Shown here piece after piece: positions 1 through 6,495 of a DNA stretch of 6,495 bases. Each line of letters starts with the position of its first letter. Positions within the stretch are counted from its first letter, which is position 1. The stretch spans positions 1 to 6,495 of the forward strand of contig SLLW01000150.1 of NCBI GenBank assembly GCA_007133875.1, in the 5' to 3' direction. Under the pieces are notes generated by a model. The model was not told where the DNA came from, made no database searches, and saw only the letters and a program-made list of their open reading frames with translations. A program made the position numbers and the translations under genes. This DNA is from Balneolales bacterium (GTDB lineage Bacteria; Bacteroidota; Rhodothermia; Balneolales; Natronogracilivirgulaceae).

Positions 1-2785
1 GGTCGGGATCCTCACCACCTTCGCCGGTATTGCTTTTCCCACCGATTCGGTTCATGGCTATTGCAAGAGCTTCGTGCGTTTCGCTGCTGATGGAACCGTA
101 TGACATGGCCCCGGTTTTGAACCTTTTACAAATGAATTCTACCGATTCCACTTCTTCAATCGGGATGGGTTCGGAATCATAATTCAACTCGAGCATATGC
201 CGGAGTGTCGGCGGCGGATCCTGCTGATCATCCAGAAGCTTGGTGTAATCCTTGTACAGTTTATAGTCATTTATTTTGGTTGCAAACTGCAGGGTATGTA
301 CCGTTTCAGGATTATACATGTGGTATTCGCTGTTCTTGCGCCACTTGTACTGCCCCCCTTCGTCCAGGACCTTGCCGTTTACTTTCATTTTGGGAAACGC
401 CTTGTTGTGCCGCATTTCGGCTTCCCTGGCGATGATATCCATATCGATTCCGCCAATTCGCGATTGCGTCCAGGTAAAATGGGTGTCAATCACATTTTTA
501 TCGATTCCAAGCGCCTCGAAAATCTGGGCTCCCCGGTACGATTTAATCGTCGATATTCCCATTTTGGACATCACCTTGACGATTCCCTTGACCACCGCCT
601 TGTTAAAGCCTTTCACAGCACGTTCGTAATCGATATTCTCCAGCATACCTTCCCGGATCAGGTCGAACAGGCTTTCGTAGGCCATGTAGGGGTTCACGGC
701 ATCCACCCCGTAACCGATCAGTGCACAAAAATGATGCACCTCACGCGGCTCGCCCGACTCCAGAACCAGCCCGACTTCGGTACGTTTGCCGGTGCGGATA
801 AGGTGGTGATGCAGGCCGGATACCGCCAGAAGCGCAGGCATGGGTGCATGACCCTGGTCAAATCCACGGTCGGAGAGAATGAGGATGTTGGCACCACCGG
901 CAATGGCTTTGTCGGCAGCTGCAAAAAGATCATCCAGGCTTTTCTCCAGCCCTTTTCCACCAGATCCGGCCTTAAACAGCATCGGAAGTGTGGCATTTTT
1001 AAAACCGGGTGCCACCAGATTGCGCAGATGCTCCAGCTCCTCGGTCGTCAACACCGGGCTTTCCAGCTGGATTTGCCGGCAGCTTTCCGGGCCGGGATCC
1101 AGAATATTACCCTGAGAGCCAAGCAATGTTTCTGTCGAGGTAATCAATTCCTCACGAATCGGATCGATCGGCGGGTTTGTTACCTGAGCAAACAACTGCT
1201 TGAAATAGTTGTAAAGCAGCTGAGGTTGGTTGGACAGTACGGCAATCGGAGCATCATTGCCCATGGCACCGACAGGTTGGAGCATATTTTCGGCCATGGG
1301 GCCTACATTGACCTGAAGATCTTCGTAGGTATATCCAAAAACTTTCTGATGAATCAGAACTTCTTCATGTGATAGTTCCGGCTCCCGATACTTCAGATCA
1401 GCGGTTATCTCATTGAAATATACCATGTTTTCATCCAGCCACTCACGGTACGGATGTTCGCCGGCAATTTCATTTTTTATCTCCTCGTCGCTGATAATCC
1501 GGCCTTGCTCGGTATCGATCAGCAACATTCTGCCGGGCTGAAGACGCTCTTTGTAGAGCACATCTTCGGGGTCGATATCAAGAACCCCCACTTCTGAAGC
1601 GAGAACCACAATATCATCTCGGGTTACGTAATAGCGGGAAGGCCGCAGTCCGTTCCGGTCCAGAGTCGCACCTACAACGGTTCCGTCGGTAAAAGCGATA
1701 GAAGCCGGACCATCCCACGGTTCCATCATACAGCTGTGAAACTCATAAAAGGCACGCTGCAGATCATTCATATCCTCATGTTTTTCCCACGGTTCGGGGA
1801 TCATCATCATCATGGCGTGCGCGAGCGAACGACCGGTAAGAGAGAGGAACTCCAGGCAGTTATCAAATTTTGAAGAGTCACTTCCTTCGTCCTGAATAAT
1901 CGGGAGAACTTTTTTCATATCATCGCCAAACAGTTCTGAAATAAACTGCTTTTCGCGGGCATGCATCCAGTTCTGGTTACCCTGGAGGGTGTTGATTTCA
2001 CCGTTGTGGATGACATAACGGTAGGGATGGGCCAATTTCCAGCTTGGAAACGTATTGGTACTGAAGCGGGAGTGGACCAGGGCAATAGCCGATGTCATAT
2101 TCGGATCCTTGAGATCCGAGTAAAACAGCTCCACCTGATTGGGTGTGAGCATCCCTTTATAGACAATTGTCCGGGAAGAGAAGCTGTTTACATAGTAATA
2201 ATCCTTATCAGCCTTCGAAAGCTCCTCAGACTGCTCAATGGCAAGCGTGCATCTCCGGCGTACTACAAACAGTTTCCGCTCAAAATCCAGATCGGTTTTC
2301 ATATCGTCACTACGTTCGACAAATATCTGCCGAACCAGTGGCTCCATTGAGTTTGCCGACTCGCCAAGACTGGAGTTATCGGTAGCAACTTTGCGCCATC
2401 CCAGAACATTCAGGCCCTCTTCGCGGATAATTTTTTCGATAATGTGTTCGCATTTTTTCTGTTTGTCGCGCTCAATGGGCAGAAAAAACATTCCAACACC
2501 ATAGTTGCCGAAATCCGGCAGGGTAAACCCAAGGCCTTCGCAGGAGTGTTTGAAAAAGTCGTGCGGAATCTGCATCAAAATCCCGGCACCATCCCCGCTA
2601 TTGGGTTCGGCACCTGTGGCACCACGATGATCAAGGTTCCGCAAAACACGAATTGCCTGTTTTATAATTTCATGAGACGGTTTACCCTTCATATTGACAA
2701 CAAATCCGATACCACAGGCATCGTGTTCATTTTGAGGGTCATACATCCCCTGCTGTCCGGGAACCAACATTCCTGCCTTTGTCAT
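1..2785 (-). CDS. gltB: Glutamate synthase large subunit (GOGAT alpha chain), N-terminal part
   Basis: GltB takes the amide nitrogen of glutamine and transfers it to 2-oxoglutarate, making two glutamates with reducing power from NAD(P)H; with glutamine synthetase this is the main cytosolic ammonium assimilation route. The frame is open from the ATG at 2785 to the left edge, 928 codons. A class II glutamine amidotransferase domain spans about residues 24-430: the HDACGIG motif places the nucleophile at Cys24, so a 23-residue propeptide should be cleaved, and DHRGATGAEPNSGDGAG starts at residue 52. The central domain follows, with VMSKMGIS, SYRGAQIFEALG and SRIGG (about residues 740-779). The FMN-binding synthase domain begins near residue 830, with GAMSYGSIS at 892-900, and the window ends just after GGKSNTGEGGED. 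The family is about 1,500 residues long, so the rest of the FMN domain, the 3Fe-4S cysteines and the C-terminal GXGXG helix are off the edge. In-frame motifs at both ends and in the middle show no frameshift. No Shine-Dalgarno is visible before the ATG; the Met six codons in is an alternative start. A gltD partner beyond the left edge is likely but unseen. Confidence 0.97.
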   Translation of the reverse strand, partial: MTKAGMLVPGQQGMYDPQNEHDACGIGFVVNMKGKPSHEIIKQAIRVLRNLDHRGATGAEPNSGDGAGILMQIPHDFFKHSCEGLGFTLPDFGNYGVGMFFLPIERDKQKKCEHIIEKIIREEGLNVLGWRKVATDNSSLGESANSMEPLVRQIFVERSDDMKTDLDFERKLFVVRRRCTLAIEQSEELSKADKDYYYVNSFSSRTIVYKGMLTPNQVELFYSDLKDPNMTSAIALVHSRFSTNTFPSWKLAHPYRYVIHNGEINTLQGNQNWMHAREKQFISELFGDDMKKVLPIIQDEGSDSSKFDNCLEFLSLTGRSLAHAMMMMIPEPWEKHEDMNDLQRAFYEFHSCMMEPWDGPASIAFTDGTVVGATLDRNGLRPSRYYVTRDDIVVLASEVGVLDIDPEDVLYKERLQPGRMLLIDTEQGRIISDEEIKNEIAGEHPYREWLDENMVYFNEITADLKYREPELSHEEVLIHQKVFGYTYEDLQVNVGPMAENMLQPVGAMGNDAPIAVLSNQPQLLYNYFKQLFAQVTNPPIDPIREELITSTETLLGSQGNILDPGPESCRQIQLESPVLTTEELEHLRNLVAPGFKNATLPMLFKAGSGGKGLEKSLDDLFAAADKAIAGGANILILSDRGFDQGHAPMPALLAVSGLHHHLIRTGKRTEVGLVLESGEPREVHHFCALIGYGVDAVNPYMAYESLFDLIREGMLENIDYERAVKGFNKAVVKGIVKVMSKMGISTIKSYRGAQIFEALGIDKNVIDTHFTWTQSRIGGIDMDIIAREAEMRHNKAFPKMKVNGKVLDEGGQYKWRKNSEYHMYNPETVHTLQFATKINDYKLYKDYTKLLDDQQDPPPTLRHMLELNYDSEPIPIEEVESVEFICKRFKTGAMSYGSISSETHEALAIAMNRIGGKSNTGEGGEDPD

Positions 2786-2871
2786 ACCATTTAGATGTTT
2801 TGCGTACTAATTGATAAATCGACTCACTCCGGGCGGAGCCGAAAACTTGCTTCACATAGAAACCAATCCTG

Positions 2872-2897
2872 AATGTCTCCGGAATTTGGGCACAAGT
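2872..2897 (+). repeat. Imperfect direct repeat, copy A
   Basis: This copy shares AATGTCTCC, then GGAATT, GGG and ACA-GT in the same order with copy B at 3067-3092. The differences are two one-base indels and two substitutions over about 25 bases. The copies lie in the same orientation with start points 195 bp apart. The role is unknown; it may be a scattered intergenic repeat or a duplicated regulator site. Confidence 0.5.
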
Positions 2898-2982
2898 CTC
2901 CTGTCTTTTGGGGCCCACAAATTGAAAAACGCTGACTTTATTACGAGGCAAAGAAGTCCAGACTATGCCCTGCTATATCATC

Positions 2983-3001
2983 CAAAACCGATACGGTTTT
3001 G
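2983..3001. repeat. Perfect 19-bp palindrome, possible operator
   Basis: The arms CAAAACCG and CGGTTTTG are exact reverse complements around the three-base centre ATA. Eight paired bases in non-coding DNA between divergent promoters resemble a dimeric repressor or activator site. It begins 198 bp upstream of the gltB start and ends 357 bp upstream of the serpin start. There is no T-run after the second arm beyond the stem itself, and no gene ends here, so it is unlikely to be a terminator. The regulator is not identifiable from this site alone. Confidence 0.5.
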
Positions 3002-3066
3002 CAACACCAACCTTAAAAAAACGCCTTGTGAATTAAAGATTCAAAGACGGAAAGTCTATATACGAT

Positions 3067-3092
3067 AATGTCTCCTGGAATTCGGGACATGT
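3067..3092 (+). repeat. Imperfect direct repeat, copy B
   Basis: This is the partner of copy A at 2872-2897, in the same orientation. It has an extra T after the shared AATGTCTCC and a GGAATTC core where copy A reads GGAATTT. It lies 267 bp before the serpin start. Confidence 0.5.
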
Positions 3093-3124
3093 GCAATGAT
3101 CTTAATTTATCTTTCGGTTTCAGA

Positions 3125-3146
3125 TAACCTCATTAATTTCAGGTTA
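3125..3146. repeat. Inverted repeat, possible binding site
   Basis: TAACCT at 3125-3130 and AGGTTA at 3141-3146 are exact reverse complements separated by ten bases. A one-turn-scale half-site spacing fits a dimeric DNA-binding protein. It lies 213 bp upstream of the serpin start codon. Six-base arms can arise by chance in a region of this size, so this is a weak call. Confidence 0.3.
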
Positions 3147-3358
3147 GTAATATGTCTAAAAATATTGTCCCATTCAAATAAAAAACTGTTTCTATTGTCT
3201 TTTATCCCAGTTTTTACAGGTAATACTCGAAAAAAGCGCTAACACAAATTATTATTTTTATCTAATTCTTTGTGCCTGTTGTTCCCGTCGTGTAGCGATG
3301 CCCTGTTCCAATCCGTATATGACTGGTAAACCCATCATCACATAAACAGATCCCGATT

Positions 3359-4651
3359 ATGTACTACACCACACATCATATCAACAAGCCTGCACACAAT
3401 GGTGCTTCCTATGTGATCCCGGGAATAATGGTACTACTGGTACTACTCATGACCGGATGTGATGTACTGGAAACCGATAAAGAGCAGAAAGCGGACACCT
3501 CCTATCCTACCGAAATAACACCCAGTGCACAGGAAGCGGTTGTTATTGAAAGCTCTAATGAATTCTCATTCGAAATTTTGCAAAAACTGGCCGCAGAGGC
3601 TCCCGAAAAAAGCTTTTTTGCCTCACCATTGAGCATTTCGATGGCCTTCGGGATGGCTTTGAATGGTGCCGGGGGTGGTACCTATGACGAAATGCGTGAC
3701 TTTTTCGGCCACGAGGGACTATCCAATGAGGAGATTAACACCACATTCCGGGATTTAATCCGTACGCTGACCGAGCTGGATCCGCAAGTGCTTATGGAGA
3801 TCGCCAACTCGGTCTGGTACCGGCAGGGCTTTGAGGTCATGCAGGAGTTCCTGGATGACAACCGGGAGTATTTTGATGCCGAAGTTTCCGAACTGGACTT
3901 CGGCGATCCGGAAGCGGTGGATATCATCAACGGATGGATCAACGACAAAACCAATAGCCTGATCGAAGAGATGATCGATGAAATAGGCCGGGATGTGGTC
4001 ATGTATCTGATCAACGCCATCTATTTCAAAGCCGACTGGGCCATACAATTTGACCCCGATGACACCCGGGATAAGCCGTTCACGACCGGACGCGGAACTG
4101 AGGCCGAGGTTCCGATGATGCAGGTCAGGGATGCATTTCCGTATTTCCGGAATGATTCCTGGCAGGTTGTCGACCTGCCATATGGCGGCGGCAATTTTAC
4201 ATTTACCGCATTTTTGCCCCGTGATTCGAAAAACCTGAGCGATTTTGCCGGATCTCTCAGCAGAGATGAATTTGAATCCATCACCGCTCAGCTGGCAGAA
4301 GACACCGTCACTGTCGAGATGCCCCGATTCGAAATTGACTATGATTATGAAACTATCATGGATAATCTCATCGCTATGGGACTCGAACAGCCTTTTGATG
4401 GCCGTGCCGATTTCAGCCGGATTCATCCAGCCGAACCGCTTGTAATATCCGATGTCATGCACCGGGCAGTGATAACCGTGGATGAAGAGGGAAGTGAAGC
4501 GGCAGCGGTTACCGTCATCGAAATCGAACGTACAAGTGTAGGTCCGGAGCGCAAGGTTATCCGCCTGGACCGTCCGTTCCTCTTTTTCATTCGTGAAAAA
4601 ACCAGCAATACGATTCTGTTCACCGGGAAATATGCCGGACCGGAAGCATGA
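3359..4651 (+). CDS. Lipoprotein serpin (serine/cysteine protease inhibitor)
   Basis: Serpins trap proteases by a one-shot covalent suicide mechanism. The 430-residue product starts with a lipoprotein signal peptide: a hydrophobic run at residues 19-31, then LLMTGC with the lipidated Cys34. An acidic linker of about 30 residues follows, so the inhibitor is probably anchored to the envelope, perhaps surface exposed. The serpin fold runs from about residue 65 to the end at normal length. Visible motifs are FFASPLSIS (86-94), NAIYFKADW (219-227), VMHRAVITVDEEG before the loop, and IRLDRPFLFFI (401-411), which fits the serpin signature pattern at every position. The hinge EEGSEAAAVT (376-385) has the small residues of inhibitory members. 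Counting 17 residues from Glu376 puts the scissile bond at Thr392-Ser393, with Arg391 as a possible alternative P1. The segment after the bond is three residues longer than in alpha-1-antitrypsin. No Shine-Dalgarno is seen; Met24 is an alternative start giving a very short signal peptide. The target protease is unknown. Confidence 0.95.
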   Translation: MYYTTHHINKPAHNGASYVIPGIMVLLVLLMTGCDVLETDKEQKADTSYPTEITPSAQEAVVIESSNEFSFEILQKLAAEAPEKSFFASPLSISMAFGMALNGAGGGTYDEMRDFFGHEGLSNEEINTTFRDLIRTLTELDPQVLMEIANSVWYRQGFEVMQEFLDDNREYFDAEVSELDFGDPEAVDIINGWINDKTNSLIEEMIDEIGRDVVMYLINAIYFKADWAIQFDPDDTRDKPFTTGRGTEAEVPMMQVRDAFPYFRNDSWQVVDLPYGGGNFTFTAFLPRDSKNLSDFAGSLSRDEFESITAQLAEDTVTVEMPRFEIDYDYETIMDNLIAMGLEQPFDGRADFSRIHPAEPLVISDVMHRAVITVDEEGSEAAAVTVIEIERTSVGPERKVIRLDRPFLFFIREKTSNTILFTGKYAGPEA

Positions 4652-4778
4652 TCGGCCATTTTTATTAATTATTGGGTTACCTGTTAGCGATTGGTTGATG
4701 TCAGGCTGGTGACCAGAACGGCACCGGGTTGTATTTCACCATATGCTATTTGTGCATACCCATCATCGTACTGTATTT

Positions 4779-4786
4779 GGGAGGAG
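4779..4786 (+). promoter_or_regulatory. Strong Shine-Dalgarno site of the small secreted gene
   Basis: GGGAGGAG lies just upstream of the ATG at 4790, leaving 3 to 5 bases depending on which part pairs with 16S rRNA. It decides the start of the small gene over the longer frame that begins with a TTG at 4691. The gltB and serpin starts show nothing comparable. Confidence 0.7.
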
Positions 4787-4789
4787 ACT

Positions 4790-5047
4790 ATGAATCGTCT
4801 TTTACTTGTCATTGGTTTACTGGCTATCACAACCCCTCTGGCCATGGGGCAATACCAGGGTGACCGACCACAGGCAAAATCCTTCGAGTATTCCACCCTG
4901 TTTTTCACCCCATCGGCCATGGATCCGCTTGGTCCGGCCGAGCGCCTGCAGCTGCGCTTCCTGATCGTGCCCGAAATCGAACACATTGAATCCGACACCA
5001 AAGTGAACCATTTCCAGTTCTGGATGAGCATGCAGCTGGGTTTGTAA
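4790..5047 (+). CDS. Small secreted protein, unrecognised family
   Basis: I do not recognise this 85-residue protein. It begins with a clear Sec signal peptide: Asn-Arg, then a hydrophobic core at residues 4-17, and a signal peptidase I site predicted after Gly20 (AMG before QYQG). The mature part is about 65 residues, has no cysteine, and shows no further membrane segment. Three stretches with alternating hydrophobic residues (about 32-40, 51-60 and 72-84) suggest beta strands, and the end, HFQFWMSMQLGL, looks like an amphipathic strand. It could be a small beta-rich periplasmic protein or what is left of a truncated outer-membrane barrel. The start is chosen on the strong Shine-Dalgarno site and because the signal peptide begins exactly there; an in-frame TTG at 4691 would add 33 unlikely residues. 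It follows the serpin by 138 bp on the same strand and may be co-transcribed, but its own good ribosome site allows independent expression. Confidence 0.7.
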   Translation: MNRLLLVIGLLAITTPLAMGQYQGDRPQAKSFEYSTLFFTPSAMDPLGPAERLQLRFLIVPEIEHIESDTKVNHFQFWMSMQLGL

Positions 5048-5100
5048 AGATACTCCCAATACTGCAAATGCTGATGATTTTTCGGGTTTAATCACTTGAA

Positions 5101-5109
5101 TTACTACTA
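5101..5109 (-). other. Three consecutive in-frame stop codons ending the cotransporter gene
   Basis: On the minus strand the last sense codon ATG is followed directly by TAG, TAG and TAA. The arrangement seals the frame against readthrough into the convergent gene. It may be chance or a selected backstop. Confidence 0.85.
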
Positions 5110-6495
5110 CATTAATACTTCGCCAAATGAATTGTCTTTTGCCGCAAGTACCAGTGCCGTAGTAGGCAATCCTTCCAGCTTTTTATGGAGGTTGAAATAG
5201 TATGTGGCAAATTTTTCATCTGGCTCTGCCATCCCCATAAAAATCAGATCTGCATCTTTGGAACTTTCTGCCAAAATGTCCCGGAAGTTGCGTCCACGTG
5301 CCAGGATAACCTCCGGCTCTCCGGAAATCCGGATGGTACTGATAATATGGTTCAGGTTCTGCTGTGCTTTTACCGCTCCCTGTTCGTCTTTGACAACCAT
5401 TTTGATTCGCAAGGTAGCATGAAACCAGCGATGACTGCTTTTCAGAAGATGAGCCAGTATCATTAGTAATCCGCCATTCCCCTGTAACCCGCCCCACCAT
5501 ACATCTATGATCTGGCGCTTCCCAAAGAGTTTCTCCTTGTTGTCGTGAACGATTATGACATTGCGATTCATCCGGTGAAATGCGGTGATCATATCGCTGT
5601 AATGGTCTATCAACTCCTCGTTTTCCGTATCCCCCATTACGATGGTATTGGGAACCAGTTCACCCAGGCCATAGGATTCCACCAATCGTTCCATCCCATC
5701 ATACGGATTAGGTGCGGAACTTACCCTGACCAGGCACTGTATTCCTTTCTTGTAAAGAAACTCCCGAATCTGCTTCTCCATGGATTTCTTCCGGTCAGCC
5801 GACAATTCTCCGCTTTTCAATATCGATGACAATGTGAGGATACCCCGGTTCAAGGTCAGATCAGATGCAAACTCCACCAGGTGGAACCTTTTGGTAGGCA
5901 CCCCGGAGAAGACAAGCGGGTGAGGCCTCCATGTTTTTGCATCCTCTTCCGCATCCATACGCATCAGTCCGGCACGCGTAAGCGCCATCCAGATCCCGCG
6001 GCGGACATCCCCCCATGCGGTCCGCAACTCCCGGCTTCTCAGCCAGATAAATATCAGAATCACAAATATCAGCGCGATGACTGTCGCCAACACATTGATC
6101 AGGAACATGACACCCATACAGCCCAGTGCACCGATCAGCGAAAAACTCCAGTGGATATTAAATTTGGGCCGGAACGAGGGACTGTTGAGCAGGCGTTCGA
6201 TCCCGGCGGTCATATTCAGCACACCGTATGTGGTCAGGAAAAACATCGTCAGGATCGGGGCGATAATATTCAGACTTCCAAAAAAAACCGCAATGAGTGC
6301 AATAACCAGAGTAAACAGGGTACCTAACCGGGGCAAATCGTTATCCCCGTCTCCCCGGCCGAGCCACCGGAGCCATACGGGAAGCACACCGTCCCTGGCA
6401 AGTGCCTGCAGAACCCGGGGCGCTCCCAGAATGCTTCCGACGGCACTGGACAACGTCGCGCCCCAGACACCAATCAGAATGGCATCCCCCCAATA
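5107..6495 (-). CDS. Cation-chloride cotransporter (SLC12, Na-K-Cl type), C-terminal part
   Basis: This inner-membrane carrier belongs to the APC superfamily and would move chloride together with sodium and/or potassium, serving ion and osmotic balance. The frame is open at the right edge: 462 codons precede the TAG at 5107-5109. Bacterial members are roughly 700-750 residues, so some 270-290 N-terminal residues with the first transmembrane helices are missing. The fragment opens inside a helix and has SSAVGSILGAPRVLQALARD (fragment residues 16-35), a strongly conserved family segment, then LPRLGTLFTLVIALIAV. Four more membrane segments lie at about 57-75, 77-100, 118-134 and 135-153. From about 155 onward comes a soluble cytoplasmic domain of some 300 residues, with repeated alpha/beta patterns such as NVIIVHD and DADLIFMGM that resemble the universal-stress-protein-like C-terminal domain of this family. 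A TTG at 6453 is internal, since family-like coding continues upstream of it. The gene converges on the small secreted gene, with 59 bp between stop codons. Ion specificity cannot be read from this part. Confidence 0.92.
   Translation of the reverse strand, partial: YWGDAILIGVWGATLSSAVGSILGAPRVLQALARDGVLPVWLRWLGRGDGDNDLPRLGTLFTLVIALIAVFFGSLNIIAPILTMFFLTTYGVLNMTAGIERLLNSPSFRPKFNIHWSFSLIGALGCMGVMFLINVLATVIALIFVILIFIWLRSRELRTAWGDVRRGIWMALTRAGLMRMDAEEDAKTWRPHPLVFSGVPTKRFHLVEFASDLTLNRGILTLSSILKSGELSADRKKSMEKQIREFLYKKGIQCLVRVSSAPNPYDGMERLVESYGLGELVPNTIVMGDTENEELIDHYSDMITAFHRMNRNVIIVHDNKEKLFGKRQIIDVWWGGLQGNGGLLMILAHLLKSSHRWFHATLRIKMVVKDEQGAVKAQQNLNHIISTIRISGEPEVILARGRNFRDILAESSKDADLIFMGMAEPDEKFATYYFNLHKKLEGLPTTALVLAAKDNSFGEVLM

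Larger units (their letters stand above)
2786..3358. other. Divergent intergenic region between gltB and the serpin gene, no gene seen
   Basis: This 573-base stretch separates two divergently transcribed genes, so it should contain both promoters. It is AT-rich, most clearly from 3100 to 3290, and no frame in it shows protein-like composition or a recognisable motif. It holds a perfect 19-bp palindrome (2983-3001), an imperfect direct repeat (2872-2897 and 3067-3092) and a 6-bp inverted repeat with a 10-base spacer (3125-3146). A weaker pair, CACAAA at 3243-3248 and TTTGTG at 3269-3274, flanks an AT-rich spacer. I could not place a convincing Bacteroidota-type promoter (TTG plus TAnnTTTG) or a sigma-70 type promoter on either strand. 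The nearest -7-like strings carry mismatches or the wrong spacing, so transcription starts are left unassigned. Confidence 0.7.

Noticed and set aside
197..1372. A 391-codon open frame on the plus strand
   Set aside because: It lies antisense to gltB, whose minus-strand translation shows continuous conserved motifs throughout; the plus-strand translation has no recognisable domain.
2811..3068. An 85-codon open frame in the intergenic region
   Set aside because: There is no ribosome site, no protein-like pattern, it spans the gltB upstream region and includes repeat copy A and the palindrome.
3100..3358. Bacteroidota-type promoter for the serpin
   Set aside because: TATCTTTC near 3107-3116 and TAATTCTTTG near 3263-3272 resemble the TAnnTTTG element, but each has a mismatch or wrong spacing and lacks a well-placed upstream TTG.
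3755..4462. A 235-codon open frame on the minus strand
   Set aside because: It is a shadow of the serpin, which has a full set of family motifs on the plus strand.
4640..4680. Rho-independent terminator after the serpin
   Set aside because: A T-rich tract follows GGCC, but the only pairing I find is about four bases with a long loop, too weak to call.
5048..5106. Bidirectional terminator between the convergent genes
   Set aside because: No stable GC-rich stem with flanking A and T runs is visible in the 59 bases.
6453..6453. TTG as the start codon of the cotransporter gene
   Set aside because: The frame stays open to the right edge and the upstream residues (YWGDAILIGVWGAT) continue a family-like membrane helix, so the true start is outside the window.

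Overview
This 6,495-base window comes from a bacterial chromosome. It holds four protein genes, two of them cut by the window edges. Several traits point to the Bacteroidota and relatives (possibly Balneolaeota/Rhodothermota), as an inference only. Three of the four genes lack a visible Shine-Dalgarno sequence or have an unseen start. Base composition is moderate, one gene is a lipoprotein serpin, and the cation-chloride cotransporter is of the long bacterial type. No RNA gene, CRISPR array, insertion sequence or phage gene was found.

Layout from left to right. (1) Positions 1-2785, minus strand: the N-terminal 928 codons of the glutamate synthase large subunit (GltB). Its C-terminal third lies beyond the left edge. 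(2) Positions 2786-3358: a non-coding, AT-rich divergent intergenic region. It carries a perfect 19-bp palindrome, a second inverted repeat, and an imperfect direct repeat of about 25 bp. It must hold the promoters of both gltB and the serpin. (3) Positions 3359-4651, plus strand: a complete lipoprotein serpin with an inhibitory-type hinge. (4) Positions 4790-5047, plus strand: an 85-residue secreted protein of unknown family, with a strong Shine-Dalgarno site unlike its neighbours. (5) Positions 5107-6495, minus strand: the C-terminal 462 codons of a cation-chloride cotransporter (SLC12/Na-K-Cl type), convergent with the small gene and ending in three consecutive in-frame stop codons.

The genes do not form one pathway. 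GltB is central nitrogen assimilation and the cotransporter handles ions and osmotic balance. The serpin and the small secreted protein face the envelope or outside, and being co-directional 138 bp apart they are the only pair that could share a transcript. The most distinctive parts are the serpin with its slightly long reactive-loop exit, the unrecognised small secreted protein, and the repeat-bearing intergenic region. I see no convincing evidence of a wholly new multi-gene system here.
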